A DNA stretch of 64,000 nt from Flavimobilis rhizosphaerae (GCF_014852685.1 NZ_JACZDF010000007.1:62001-126000), one strand, 5' to 3'; shown: positions 1-8,468, counted from the stretch's first letter. A program made the numbers and translations. Notes: generated by a model from the letters alone, not told the origin.

Positions 1-84
1 GCCTACCTGCTCCTCACGACGCTCGTCGTCGTCACGCTCGCGCTCGTCGTGCGCCCGTCCCGCGACGGGGGTGAACGACGGTGA
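1..84 (+). CDS. C-terminal end of small membrane protein upstream of kdpA (possibly KdpF)
   Basis: The first 27 codons of the window read as one hydrophobic segment (AYLLLTTLVVVTLALVVRPS) followed by a short charged tail and TGA. The stop overlaps the GTG start of kdpA (GTGA), so the two are probably translationally coupled. KdpF is a tiny single-span protein encoded just before kdpA in many kdp operons, and position and size fit it. The 5' end lies outside the window and the sequence is too short for firm assignment; it could equally be the tail of another small membrane protein. Confidence 0.4.
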   Translation, partial: AYLLLTTLVVVTLALVVRPSRDGGERR

Positions 85-1643
85 CGACCAGCGTGCTCCT
101 CGCCGTCGGCCAGGCGCTCCTGCTCGTCGGCGCCCTCGCTGCGGTCCACGTACCGCTCGGCTCCTACCTCGCCCGGACGCTGACGAGCCCGCACCACACT
201 CGCGCCGAGCGCGTCGTCTACCGCGTCCTGCGCGTCGACCCCGACGCCGAGATGCGCTGGACCGCGTACCTACGCGGCATCCTCGCGCTCACGCTCGTCT
301 CGATCGTCGCCGTCATGCTTCTCGCACGCACGCAGGACCGCCTGCCGCTCGCGGGGGACGTCCCCGCGATGGCCCCGCACACCGCGTGGAACACCGCGGT
401 GAGCTTCGCGACGAACACGAACTGGCAGTCCTACGCGGGCGAGACCGCCGCGACCCCGGTGCTCCATTCCGCGGGTCTCGCCGTGCAGAACTTCGTCTCG
501 GCAGCCGTCGGCCTCGTCGTCGCGGTCGCGCTCGTGCGCGGCTTCACCCGCGCCGGGACCGACGGTCGTGTCGGCAACGTGTGGCGCGACCTCGTCCGGA
601 CCGTCGTCCGCGTGCTCCTGCCCGTCGCCGCCGTCGCGGGCCTCGTGCTCGTCGCCGGGGGAGTCGTGCAGAACCTCCACGCGCCGGCCGACGTCACGAC
701 GCTCGCGGGCGGCACGCAGACCGTCATGGGCGGGCAGATCGCCTCGCAGGAGGCCGTCAAGCTGCTCGGCACGAACGGCGGCGGGTACGTCAACGCGAAC
801 TCTGCGCACCCGTTCGAGAACCCGACGCCGTGGACGAACCTCCTCGAGATGTTCCTCATCCTCGCGATCCCCACGGCGCTGCCGAGGGCCTTCGGGATCA
901 TCGTCGGCGACCGCCGCCAGGGGCACGCGGTCCTCGCGACGATGACCACCCTGCTCGTCGGGTCCGCGACCCTTCTCACGTGGGCGGAGCTCGCCGCACC
1001 GGGGGCCGTCCCGACCGCCGCCGGCGCAGCGCTCGAGGGCAAGGAGGTGCGCTTCGGCGAGGCCGCCTCGGCGCTGTTCGCCGCCGTGACGACGGGCACG
1101 TCGACCGGCGCGGTCAACGCCGCCCACGACTCGCTCACCGCCCCCGGCGGAGGCGTCGCCCTCTTCACGATGCTCCTCGGCGAGGTCGCGCCCGGCGGTG
1201 TCGGATCGGGCCTCGCCGGCATGCTCGTTCTTGCGGTCCTCACCGTCTTCCTCGCGGGCCTCATGGTCGGCCGCACGCCCGAGTACCTCGGCAAGCGCAT
1301 CGGGCGGCACGAGATGACGCTCGTCGCCGGGTACGTCCTCACGGTGCCCGCGCTCGTCCTCCTCGGGTCCGCGACGGCCGTCCTCGTCCCCGCCGCCGAC
1401 GCAGCAGCCGGCGACCCGGAGCTGCTCGTGCGGCACCGGGGGCGGGTCGTGGGGCGCGAGCAGCTGCTGCGGGAGGTGTGGGGGCCGTCGGCGGTGCGGG
1501 ACACGCACTACCTGCGGGTGTATGTCGCGCAGCTGCGTCGCAAGCACGAGGAGGATCCGGCGGTGCCGCAGCACCTGCTGACGAGCCCGGGCATGGGGGA
1601 TCGCTCCGAGACCACCGAAGGCGTTATACCTGGCGCACTATAA
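81..1643 (+). CDS. In-frame deletion fusion of KdpA (potassium pump channel subunit) to the KdpE DNA-binding domain
   Basis: One 520-residue reading frame. Residues 1 to about 440 are KdpA, the potassium-binding channel subunit of the KdpFABC pump, with three of its four pore-loop regions visible: TNTNWQ (about 111), GTNGGGYVNANSAHP (about 230) and TTGTSTGAV (about 337). The fourth pore loop is absent. From about residue 445 the sequence becomes the winged-helix output domain of the response regulator KdpE (GREQLLREVWGPS, THYLRVYVAQLRRK, HLLTSPGMG), then a short unrelated tail. A deletion has therefore removed the end of kdpA, the normally intervening kdpB, kdpC and kdpD, and the receiver half of kdpE, ending in frame near 1400-1416. 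Potassium pumping should be lost. Whether the chimera is made is unknown. Start GTG at 81 overlaps the upstream stop. Confidence 0.85.
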   Translation: MTTSVLLAVGQALLLVGALAAVHVPLGSYLARTLTSPHHTRAERVVYRVLRVDPDAEMRWTAYLRGILALTLVSIVAVMLLARTQDRLPLAGDVPAMAPHTAWNTAVSFATNTNWQSYAGETAATPVLHSAGLAVQNFVSAAVGLVVAVALVRGFTRAGTDGRVGNVWRDLVRTVVRVLLPVAAVAGLVLVAGGVVQNLHAPADVTTLAGGTQTVMGGQIASQEAVKLLGTNGGGYVNANSAHPFENPTPWTNLLEMFLILAIPTALPRAFGIIVGDRRQGHAVLATMTTLLVGSATLLTWAELAAPGAVPTAAGAALEGKEVRFGEAASALFAAVTTGTSTGAVNAAHDSLTAPGGGVALFTMLLGEVAPGGVGSGLAGMLVLAVLTVFLAGLMVGRTPEYLGKRIGRHEMTLVAGYVLTVPALVLLGSATAVLVPAADAAAGDPELLVRHRGRVVGREQLLREVWGPSAVRDTHYLRVYVAQLRRKHEEDPAVPQHLLTSPGMGDRSETTEGVIPGAL

Positions 1644-1656
1644 GCGATCTGCTTAT
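1640..1656. promoter_or_regulatory. Perfect 17-bp palindrome in the satD promoter, probable operator
   Basis: ATAAGC-GATCT-GCTTAT: 6-bp perfect arms around a 5-bp spacer, overlapping the candidate -10 hexamer of satD and ending 9 nt before its start codon. The downstream protein has a C-terminal helix-turn-helix, so autoregulation by SatD is the simplest reading (inference). Confidence 0.55.
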
Positions 1657-1665
1657 CATGGCGTC
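1654..1665 (+). promoter_or_regulatory. Candidate leaderless promoter of satD
   Basis: TATCAT hexamer followed by exactly 6 nt and then ATG at 1666. There is no Shine-Dalgarno sequence before the ATG. Confidence 0.5.
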
Positions 1666-2340
1666 ATGAGTAGCCTGCGGTACGCCCTCATCGTCGACAT
1701 CGTCCGCTCGCGCGAGGTCCCCGACCGCGCCGCTGCGCAGACCGCCGTGCTCGACGCGTTCGCGCGCGCCCACGACGTCGTCCCGCTCGCCACCCCCCTG
1801 TGGGCGACCGTCGGCGACGAGTTCCAGGCGCTCGCGGACACCCTGCCCGCCGCACTCTGGACCGCGACCGTCGGCCGCCTCCTCCTGCCCGACGGGCTCG
1901 ACGTCCGCGTCGGGATCGGACGCGGCGAGACCCGCGACGTCGCGCAGGACGGGGACGGGCCCGCGATCAAGGACGGCTCCGCGTGGTGGGCCGCGCGCGA
2001 CGCGATCGACGAGGCCCACCGTCGCGCCGACCGCAAGGAGTCCCCGTGGGTGCGCACGTGGTTCCTCGACGGACCCGTGACCGACGAAGCGACGAGGACG
2101 AGCGGCCACGACCCGTCCGTGGCCGTCGTCGACGCGCAGCTTCTCGTCACGGACAGGATGATCGACGGCATGACCTCACCCCAGCGCTCCTACGTCGGTT
2201 CCGCCGCGCTCGGCCGCACCCAGGCCCAAGTGGCCGCGGAGCACGGCGTCACGCAACCTGCCGTCTCCCAGGGGCTGCGTCGCTCGGGCGGCACGGCGCT
2301 CCTCGCGGCGCTCGCGCTCCTCGAGGAGGCGGCCCGGTGA
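1666..2340 (+). CDS. satD: SatD family protein with C-terminal helix-turn-helix
   Basis: A 224-residue protein that matches the SatD family by its N-terminal pattern (YALIVDIVRSRE, then a GDEFQ segment near residue 49) and a C-terminal helix-turn-helix (GRTQAQVAAEHGVTQPAVSQ, about residues 184-203). Family members are thought to act as transcriptional regulators; the N-terminal half resembles nucleotide-cyclase-like folds, but I see no basis for claiming catalysis. The palindrome at 1640-1656 is a likely operator. The stop overlaps the GTG start of the next gene, a membrane protein, suggesting a two-gene unit. The ligand is unknown. Confidence 0.75.
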   Translation: MSSLRYALIVDIVRSREVPDRAAAQTAVLDAFARAHDVVPLATPLWATVGDEFQALADTLPAALWTATVGRLLLPDGLDVRVGIGRGETRDVAQDGDGPAIKDGSAWWAARDAIDEAHRRADRKESPWVRTWFLDGPVTDEATRTSGHDPSVAVVDAQLLVTDRMIDGMTSPQRSYVGSAALGRTQAQVAAEHGVTQPAVSQGLRRSGGTALLAALALLEEAAR

Positions 2341-3182
2341 CCGCGACCGTCGTCCTCGCGCTCGTCGTCGCGGCAGACGTCTCGCGGGGAGCCCGGCTCG
2401 CACCGCGGGCGCGCCGGGCGCTCGCCGCGTTCGTCGTCGCGGCCGTCGGCACGACCCTCGTCGTCGGGTTCGGCGCGCACGTCGTCACGGTCGTCGTCGG
2501 CGTGGTCGCCGCCGCCGCGTGGTCCTTGCTCGTGCCCCAGGTGGGAGCTGCCGCGGGTGCTGCCGTCGCGCCTCCTCGCGCGTGGCCCGCCGCAGCGCTC
2601 GCCGTCATCCTCGTCGCAGCCGCGCTCGTCCCTGCACCGGAGCCCGCAGGCCCTCTCGTCGACGCGTGGGCGCGGACCGTCCCCGGTCGCGCGGGCGTCC
2701 CCGTCGCGGTCGCGCTCGCCGTCCTCGTCGTGCTCGTCGGGCTCACGCGCACCGCGAACCTCGTGACGCGCGCCGCGCTCGCGCGCGCCCGCCGGGCCCC
2801 TGACGGGAACGTGCCCGTCGTCGACGACGCGGGCCGGCCGACGAACCGACGCCCGACCGGCTGGCGCCTCGCGGTGCGCGGCCGTGACGTCGCGTCCCTC
2901 AGCCCCGTCGAGGCCCCGCCGGAGCCCCGCACCGGTCCCGTCATGCGCGGCGGCCGGTACATCGGGCCCCTCGAGCGCGTCCTCGTGCTCGTGCTCGCAC
3001 TCACGGGTGCGTACGGCGTCATCGCAGCGGTCCTCGCCGCGAAGGGCGTCGTGCGCTTCCCGGAGATCTCGGCGGACCGGGCGCGCGGCACCAAGGCCGA
3101 GGAGTTCCTCGTCGGCTCGCTCGTCTCGTGGGCGTGTGCCGGCGCGGGCGTGCTGCTCGTCCGGGTGAGCGGGCTCGGCTGA
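2337..3182 (+). CDS. Multi-span membrane protein coupled to satD, function unknown
   Basis: A 281-residue integral membrane protein. The GTG start at 2337 overlaps the satD stop (GTGA), so translation is probably coupled. Hydrophobic spans are visible at about residues 1-12, 25-60 and 75-100, around 120 (VAVALAVLVVLVG), near 220 (VLVLVLALTGAYGVIAAVLA) and at the C-terminus (WACAGAGVLLVRV). A cytoplasmic segment rich in Arg and Pro lies at about 145-205. SatD genes are often paired with a membrane protein of this kind, and the pair may respond to one signal. I do not recognise a named family. The upstream in-frame extension inside satD lacks hydrophobic character and is rejected. Confidence 0.7.
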   Translation: MTATVVLALVVAADVSRGARLAPRARRALAAFVVAAVGTTLVVGFGAHVVTVVVGVVAAAAWSLLVPQVGAAAGAAVAPPRAWPAAALAVILVAAALVPAPEPAGPLVDAWARTVPGRAGVPVAVALAVLVVLVGLTRTANLVTRAALARARRAPDGNVPVVDDAGRPTNRRPTGWRLAVRGRDVASLSPVEAPPEPRTGPVMRGGRYIGPLERVLVLVLALTGAYGVIAAVLAAKGVVRFPEISADRARGTKAEEFLVGSLVSWACAGAGVLLVRVSGLG

Positions 3183-3255
3183 GGTCGTCGCCGACGCCGG
3201 CAGTGGGGGAGAGACGTGGCCCCGGACCGCTCGCGACCCGTGAAACAATCACCCC

Positions 3256-3744
3256 ATGGCCATGAGAGACATCCGCGTTCTGCCCGACCCCGTCCTGCGC
3301 ACGCCCTGCGAGCCGATCACGCAGGTCGACGACAGGGTGCGGCAGCTCGTCGCGGACCTCGTCGAGACGGTCGACGACGAGGGGCGTGCGGGTCTCGCCG
3401 CCAACCAGATCGGCGTGAGCCTTCGCGCGTTCTCGTGGAACATCGACGACGAGATCGGCTACGTCCTCAACCCGCGCATCGTCGACCTCTCGGAGGACGA
3501 GTACCAGGACGGTGACGAGGGTTGCCTCTCGGTGCCGGGCCTGTGGTTCTCGACGCGTCGCGCGTGGTACGCGAAGGTCGAGGGCGTCGACCTCGACGGC
3601 AACACGGTCGTGGTCGAGGGTGAGGAGCTCATGGCGCGCTGCCTCCAGCACGAGGTCGACCACCTCGACGGCTATCTCTACCTCGACAGGCTCGAGAAGT
3701 CGGTGCGCAAGAAGGCGATGCGCGCGCTTCGCGAGCAGCTCTGA
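3256..3744 (+). CDS. def: Peptide deformylase
   Basis: Removes the formyl group from the N-terminal methionine of new proteins. The protein has 162 residues, usual for the family. All three metal-site motifs are present: GLAANQIG (about residue 48), EGCLSVPG (about 91, with the Cys metal ligand) and QHEVDHLDG (about 134, both His ligands and the catalytic Glu). An AACAAT hexamer lies exactly 6 nt before the ATG and no Shine-Dalgarno sequence is obvious, so the message may be leaderless. It stands alone between satD's partner and a DUF3145 gene. Confidence 0.95.
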   Translation: MAMRDIRVLPDPVLRTPCEPITQVDDRVRQLVADLVETVDDEGRAGLAANQIGVSLRAFSWNIDDEIGYVLNPRIVDLSEDEYQDGDEGCLSVPGLWFSTRRAWYAKVEGVDLDGNTVVVEGEELMARCLQHEVDHLDGYLYLDRLEKSVRKKAMRALREQL

Positions 3745-3905
3745 GCCGTCGGGAGACGGCGCGGCCGCACGTCGGTCGCGCCGGCCTCTCGCCAGGACGG
3801 GCCCCGATGGGGCATGATGGTGCCGTTGCACCGTGCAGGACCGCTGGTCACCTGTGATCTGAGGACGTTGGGGAAGACGACCCTCGAGACACAAGGAGGC
3901 CTACC

Positions 3906-4406
3906 ATGGCTGGTTCGTCGACCCGCGGTGTGCTTTTCGTGCACTCTTCGCCGCGTGCACTGTGCCCTCATGTCGAGTGGGCCACCGAGAACGTTCTTGG
4001 CGTGCGCGTCTCCCTCGACTGGATCGAGCAGCCCGTCGCGCCCGGGATGCTGCGCGCCGAGCTGTCGTGGCAGGGTGAGCCCGGCACGGGCGCACGTCTC
4101 GCGTCCGCGCTGCGTGGCTGGGCGCACCTGCGTTACGAGGTGACCGAGGAGGCGAGCCGCGGCACCGACGGCTCCCGCTGGAGCCACACCCCTGAGCTTG
4201 GGATCTTCCACGCGGCGACGGACGTCCACGGCAACGTCGTCGTGCCGGAGGACCGAGTGCGCGCGGCGCTCGAGCACGCGGACGATCCCGTGCGCATGCG
4301 GACGGAGTTGTCGCTCGCGCTCGGCCAGGCGTGGGACGACGAGCTCGAGACGTTCCGCTACGCGGGTGCGGGCGCGCCGGTCCGTTGGCTCCACCGCGTG
4401 GGCTGA
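3906..4406 (+). CDS. DUF3145 domain protein
   Basis: A 166-residue protein of the actinobacterial DUF3145 family, recognised from GVLFVHSSPRALCPHVEW at the N-terminus and the Trp-rich body (LDWIEQP, ELSWQGEPG, LRGWAHLRYEV). It is soluble, with no signal peptide or membrane span. A strong ribosome binding site (AAGGAGG, 3892-3898) precedes the ATG. The gene converges on fabF, with the long intergenic terminator array between them. The function of the family is not known to me. Confidence 0.8.
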   Translation: MAGSSTRGVLFVHSSPRALCPHVEWATENVLGVRVSLDWIEQPVAPGMLRAELSWQGEPGTGARLASALRGWAHLRYEVTEEASRGTDGSRWSHTPELGIFHAATDVHGNVVVPEDRVRAALEHADDPVRMRTELSLALGQAWDDELETFRYAGAGAPVRWLHRVG

Positions 4407-4574
4407 GCCCAGCCCCACACCTCGCCGACGGGGGAGCGCGCGCACGAGGGTCGTCTCCACCCGCGCTCGTGCTCTCTCGGACGGATCGACGCCGTGCCCT
4501 CGTTCGACGCGCGGTACGCGTCCATCCCCCGTCACCTGTGTGGCTCGAGAGCCGATCCGACCACCTCACCTGTC

Positions 4575-4650
4575 CGGATCCGCTATCGAGCGCGGCCGCA
4601 TCGCGCTCGATAGCGGATCCGTACGCGTCGCGCGTATGGATCCGCTATCG
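4575..4650. repeat. Three copies of GGATCCGCTATCG forming a 20-bp perfect stem plus one extra arm
   Basis: The 13-mer occurs at 4576-4588 (+), 4608-4620 (inverted) and 4638-4650 (+). The first two copies form a perfect 20-bp inverted repeat, 4575-4594 with 4602-4621, around a 7-nt loop. The third copy is spaced so that it can compete for pairing with the inverted one. It sits between the convergent DUF3145 gene and fabF and encodes nothing I can recognise. It could be an extra terminator, a protein binding array or a small transcript. Confidence 0.6.
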
Positions 4651-4662
4651 GACCGCCTTCCA

Positions 4663-4710
4663 GCATGCCGCAGGGCGGCGCTCCCCGGGGAGCGCCGCCC
4701 TGCGGCATGC
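4663..4710. terminator. Bidirectional terminator between DUF3145 gene and fabF
   Basis: A perfect 48-bp palindrome with 24-bp arms (4663-4686 and 4687-4710) and no unpaired centre. It is very GC-rich and lies between two convergent genes. Confidence 0.75.
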
Positions 4711-4712
4711 AC

Positions 4713-4752
4713 ACGTCGGCGTGCGCGGCCCGCAGGCCGTGCACGCCGACGT
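4713..4752 (-). terminator. Second stem-loop abutting the fabF stop codon
   Basis: Perfect 12-bp arms at 4713-4724 and 4741-4752 with a 16-nt loop. The right arm reaches into the fabF stop codon, so it would form at once behind the terminating ribosome and back up the main terminator. Confidence 0.5.
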
Positions 4753-5996
4753 CAGGCGTTCGTCACGACAAGCGCGACGTTGTGCCCGCCGAAGCCGAAC
4801 GAGTTGTTGATCGCCGCGATGTCGCCCTCGGGCAGCGCGCGCGGCGTGTCCCGGACGAGGTCGAGCACGAGCTCGGGGTCGGGGTCGGAGACGTTGATCG
4901 TCGGCGGAGCCTGACGGTCGTGGACGGCGAGCACCGTGAAGATTGTCTCGAGCGCGCCCGCACCCCCGAGCAGGTGCCCGGTCATCGACTTCGTCGCCGA
5001 GAGCGCGACGTGGTCGGCGTCGTCGCCGAGGACGCCGCGGATCGAGCGGGCCTCGATGAGGTCGCCGACGACGGTCGACGTCGCGTGCGCGTTGACGTGG
5101 ACGACCTCCTTCGCGGTGACACCCGACTCGGCGAGCGCGGCCGCCATGGCGCGGCGCTGGCCATCACCCGTCGGCTCGGGGGACGTGATGTGGTAGCCGT
5201 CGGCGGTGAGGCCGACGCCCGCGATCTTCGCGTAGACGCGCGCGCCGCGTGCCGCGGCGTGCTCGGCGGCCTCGAGGACGACGATGCCGGAGCCCTCGCC
5301 GATGACGAAGCCGTCGCGTGCGGTGTCGTAGGGGCGTGACGCCCCCGCGGGGTCGTCGTTGCGCAGCGAGAGCGTGCGCGACGCAGCGAAGGCCGCAATC
5401 GGCATGGGGTGGATCGTCGCCTCGGTGCCGCCGCACACGACGATGTCGGCGCGGCCCGAGCGGATCATCTCGAGGCCGTAGCCGATGGCCTCCGCGCCCG
5501 ACGCGCAGGCCGAGACGAGCGCGTGAGCGCCGGCGCGCGCACCGAGCTCGAGCGACACGAACGCGGTCGCCGAGTTCGGCATGAGCATGGGGACCGTCAT
5601 GGGCAGGACGCGGCGCGCACCCTTCTCGCGCAGGGTGTCCCACGCGTCAAGCGTCGTCCAGATGCCGCCGATGCCCGAGGACACGACAGTGCCGAGCCGG
5701 TCGCCGTCGACCTCGGGTGAGCCCGCGTCGGCCCACGCCTCGCGGGCCGCGATCATCGCGTACTGCGTCGAGGGGTCCATGCGCTTGATCTCGGGGCGGG
5801 GCAGCACCTCGTCGGGAGCGACCTTGATGGTCGCGCCGAACTCGACGGGGATGCCGTACTTCACGGACCAGTCGTTGTCGAAAGTCCGGGCGCCGGACTC
5901 GCCTGCGAGGGCGGCGCGCCAGGTGGAGGCCACGTCCCCACCCAGGGGGGTGGTGGCGCCGAGGCCGGTGACGACGACGTCGCGAGGGGTGGTCAT
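4752..5996 (-). CDS. fabF: 3-oxoacyl-[acyl-carrier-protein] synthase II
   Basis: Condenses malonyl-ACP with acyl-ACP in fatty acid elongation. The 414 residues match the family. The N-terminus is VVVTGLGATTPLGGD, the active-site Cys lies in VSACASGAEAIGYG (about residue 168), and the two catalytic His lie in VNAHATST and KSMTGHLLGGAGALE, followed by the C-terminal NNSFGFGGHN loop. It is the last gene of fabD-fabH-acpP-fabF, 84 nt after acpP, with its own ribosome binding site (AGGAGA before the ATG). Expected regulation is by FasR at the fabD promoter. Confidence 0.95.
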   Translation of the reverse strand: MTTPRDVVVTGLGATTPLGGDVASTWRAALAGESGARTFDNDWSVKYGIPVEFGATIKVAPDEVLPRPEIKRMDPSTQYAMIAAREAWADAGSPEVDGDRLGTVVSSGIGGIWTTLDAWDTLREKGARRVLPMTVPMLMPNSATAFVSLELGARAGAHALVSACASGAEAIGYGLEMIRSGRADIVVCGGTEATIHPMPIAAFAASRTLSLRNDDPAGASRPYDTARDGFVIGEGSGIVVLEAAEHAAARGARVYAKIAGVGLTADGYHITSPEPTGDGQRRAMAAALAESGVTAKEVVHVNAHATSTVVGDLIEARSIRGVLGDDADHVALSATKSMTGHLLGGAGALETIFTVLAVHDRQAPPTINVSDPDPELVLDLVRDTPRALPEGDIAAINNSFGFGGHNVALVVTNA

Positions 5997-6080
5997 GGTG
6001 GTCTCCTCAGGAAAGCTGGGGTCGTGCAGGGTTGGCTGGGCGCCGGTCCCGGGCCGCGTGCGGCCCGGGACGCAGACGGC

Positions 6081-6329
6081 TCAGGCCTGGGCGTTCGTGA
6101 TGAACGAGACGGCGTCGCCGACGGTGGCGAGGTTCTTGACGTCGTCGTCGGGGATGGTGACGCCGAACTTGTCCTCGGCGTGCGTGACGATCGTCATCAT
6201 CGACAGCGAGTCGATGTCGAGGTCGTCCGTGAAGGACTTCTCGGAGGTGACGGTGTCGGCCGGAAGGCCCGTCTCCTCGGCGACGATCTCGGCGAGCCCG
6301 GCGAGGACCTCGTTCTCGGTGTAAGCCAT
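6081..6329 (-). CDS. acpP: Acyl carrier protein
   Basis: An 82-residue acidic protein that carries growing acyl chains on a phosphopantetheine arm. The attachment Ser is in DIDSLSM (about Ser41). The rest follows the ACP four-helix pattern (EDKFGVTIPDDDVKNLATVGDAV). The ATG at 6329 is preceded by AAGGAGC. It lies between fabH and fabF in the type II synthase operon, so it serves those enzymes directly. Confidence 0.95.
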   Translation of the reverse strand: MAYTENEVLAGLAEIVAEETGLPADTVTSEKSFTDDLDIDSLSMMTIVTHAEDKFGVTIPDDDVKNLATVGDAVSFITNAQA

Positions 6330-6421
6330 GGGGTTGCTCCTTCGGTTGGTCGCCGCGTGCGGCGGTGGGGTGGTGAGGGTGCTGCTTCCCGTCGCCGCGG
6401 GCGGCGACGGACGTGGTGGGG

Positions 6422-7426
6422 CTACGGGACGACGATGACCTGGGCCGCGTAGACGAGGCCGGCGCCGAAGCCGATCTGGAGGAGGACGTCGCCGCTCTTC
6501 GCGGTGCCCTCGCGGACGAGGCGCTCGGTCGCGAGGGGGATCGACGCGGCCGACGTGTTGCCCGTGTCCGCGATGTCGCGGCCGACGACGACGTCGTCGC
6601 GGAGGCCGAGCTGCTTGATCATCTGGTCGATGATCCGCATGTTCGCCTGGTGGGGGACGAAGACGTCGATGTCGGCGGGCGTGAGGCCGGCGGCCTCGAC
6701 GGCTTTGAGAGCGACGGGGCCCATCTGGAAGGCGGCCCACTTGAAGACGGACGGGCCGTCCTGGCGGAGGGTCGGCCACTCGGCGCCCTCGACGCCCGCG
6801 GTTTCGTTCCACGGCGCCGTCTGACGGATGGCGTCGGCCTTCGAGCCGTCCGAGCCCCAGACCGTCGGGCCGATGCCGGGGAAGTCGGAGGGGCCGACGA
6901 TCGCGGCGCCGCCGCCGTCGCCGAGGAGGAAGGAGATCGAGCGGTCGGTCGGGTCGATGAAGTCGCTCATCTTCTCGGCGCCGATGACGAGCACGTGGCG
7001 CGCGGCACCCGAGCGGACGAGCGCGTCGGCCTGGCCGATGCCGTACGCGTAGCCCGCGCACGCGGCCGAGATGTCGTAGGCGGCGGCGGGGTTCGCGCCG
7101 ATGCGGTCGGCGACGATCGCGGCGCCCGCGGGGGTCTGCGCGAAGTACGTGACGGTCGAGAGGATGACGACGTCGATGTCGGCGCCTGTGAGACCGGCCT
7201 TCGCGAGGACGTCGAGCGCCGCGGCCTCGGCGAGGTCGAGCACGTCCGTGTCGGTGCCCGCACGGCGGCGCGTGACGATGCCCGTGCGCTGACGGATCCA
7301 CTCGTCGGAGGAGTCGATCGGGCCTGCGATGTCGTCGTTCGTCACGACGTTCTCGCCGCGGACGCCGCCGATCGCGAGGATGCGCGAGAACTGGGGGCCG
7401 GTGGCCTGGGTGAGCTGCGCGGTCAC
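6422..7426 (-). CDS. fabH: 3-oxoacyl-ACP synthase III (initiating condensing enzyme)
   Basis: Starts fatty acid synthesis by condensing an acyl-CoA primer with malonyl-ACP. The protein has 334 residues with the catalytic triad visible: Cys in ISAACAGYAYG (about 121), His in FVPHQANMR (about 255) and Asn in DTGNTSAASIP (about 285). The start overlaps the fabD stop by 4 nt (ATGA), indicating translational coupling. Actinobacterial homologues often accept branched primers, but that cannot be read from the sequence. Confidence 0.95.
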   Translation of the reverse strand: MTAQLTQATGPQFSRILAIGGVRGENVVTNDDIAGPIDSSDEWIRQRTGIVTRRRAGTDTDVLDLAEAAALDVLAKAGLTGADIDVVILSTVTYFAQTPAGAAIVADRIGANPAAAYDISAACAGYAYGIGQADALVRSGAARHVLVIGAEKMSDFIDPTDRSISFLLGDGGGAAIVGPSDFPGIGPTVWGSDGSKADAIRQTAPWNETAGVEGAEWPTLRQDGPSVFKWAAFQMGPVALKAVEAAGLTPADIDVFVPHQANMRIIDQMIKQLGLRDDVVVGRDIADTGNTSAASIPLATERLVREGTAKSGDVLLQIGFGAGLVYAAQVIVVP

Positions 7427-8400
7427 GCGGGGATCTCCTCGGTGGGGATGGTGGTGCCGGAGTGGCGGGCGACGAGGTCGCGTGCTGCGGCGAGGTCGTC
7501 GGGAGACTTCACGGCGACGAGCTCGACGCCCTTGAGGGCGCGCTTAGCGAGGCCCGTGAGGACGCCGCCGGGGGCGAGCTCGACGATCGCGGTGACGCCG
7601 AGCGACGCGAAAGTCTCCTGGCAGAGGTCCCAGCGGACGGGGGCGACGACCTGGCGGCCGAGGTGGTCGAGGACCTGCGCGGCCGTGCCGAAGCCGTGGG
7701 CGCCGCCGGTGTAGGCAGCGCCGTCGAGGTTCGAGACGAGGGGGAGCGTCGGGTCGGCGGCGTCCCACGCGGCGGCGACGGGCGCGAACTCGGCGCGCGC
7801 GGCCTCCATGAACGGCGAGTGGAACGCGCCGGCGACCTGGAGCGGGATGACGCGAGCGCGCGTCGGGGGCTGCTCGGCGAGGCGCGCAAGGCCCTCGAGC
7901 GAGCCGGCGGCGACGACCTGGCCGGCGCCGTTGACGTTCGCGGGGACGAGGCCAGCGGCCTCGATCGCGGCGAGGACCTCGGCGGGGTCGCCGCCGAGGA
8001 CAGCGCTCATGCCGGTCGCCTCGGCGGCAGCGGCGACCGCCATCGCGCGGGCGCGTCGGGCGACGAGCCCGACGGCGCCCGCGTCGGTGAGGACACCGGC
8101 GACGGCCGCGGCGGCGAGCTCACCGACCGAGTGGCCAGCGGTGACGTCGACCGTGCCCGCTGCAGGGGCGTCACCGAGCACCTCACGGAGCGCGACGAGC
8201 GAGGCGGCGACGATGAGGGGCTGGGCGACTGCCGTGTCCCGGATCGTCTCGGCGTCGGACGTCGTGCCGTGGGCGACGAGGTCGAGGTCGGCGGCGGCCC
8301 CGAGCTCGTCGAGGCGTGCACGCACGCCGTCGATCTCGAGCCACGGGGCGAACATGCCGGGGGTCTGGGAGCCCTGGCCTGGGCACAGTACGGCGATCAC
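7423..8400 (-). CDS. fabD: Malonyl-CoA:ACP transacylase
   Basis: Transfers malonyl from CoA to ACP. The 325-residue protein has the N-terminal GQGSQ motif (residues 8-12) and the nucleophile elbow GHSVG with the active-site Ser (about residue 91). It is the first gene of the operon fabD-fabH-acpP-fabF. The 88-nt gap upstream holds a FasR-type palindrome at 8469-8485. In Streptomyces coelicolor the equivalent promoter is activated by FasR, encoded immediately upstream as here. Confidence 0.95.
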   Translation of the reverse strand: MIAVLCPGQGSQTPGMFAPWLEIDGVRARLDELGAAADLDLVAHGTTSDAETIRDTAVAQPLIVAASLVALREVLGDAPAAGTVDVTAGHSVGELAAAAVAGVLTDAGAVGLVARRARAMAVAAAAEATGMSAVLGGDPAEVLAAIEAAGLVPANVNGAGQVVAAGSLEGLARLAEQPPTRARVIPLQVAGAFHSPFMEAARAEFAPVAAAWDAADPTLPLVSNLDGAAYTGGAHGFGTAAQVLDHLGRQVVAPVRWDLCQETFASLGVTAIVELAPGGVLTGLAKRALKGVELVAVKSPDDLAAARDLVARHSGTTIPTEEIPA

Positions 8401-8468
8401 TCGTCAACCTTGCCTTCCGGGGGGTGCGTGCGGCCCGTGACGACGCGCACCAAGTGTGCGAGACGACG

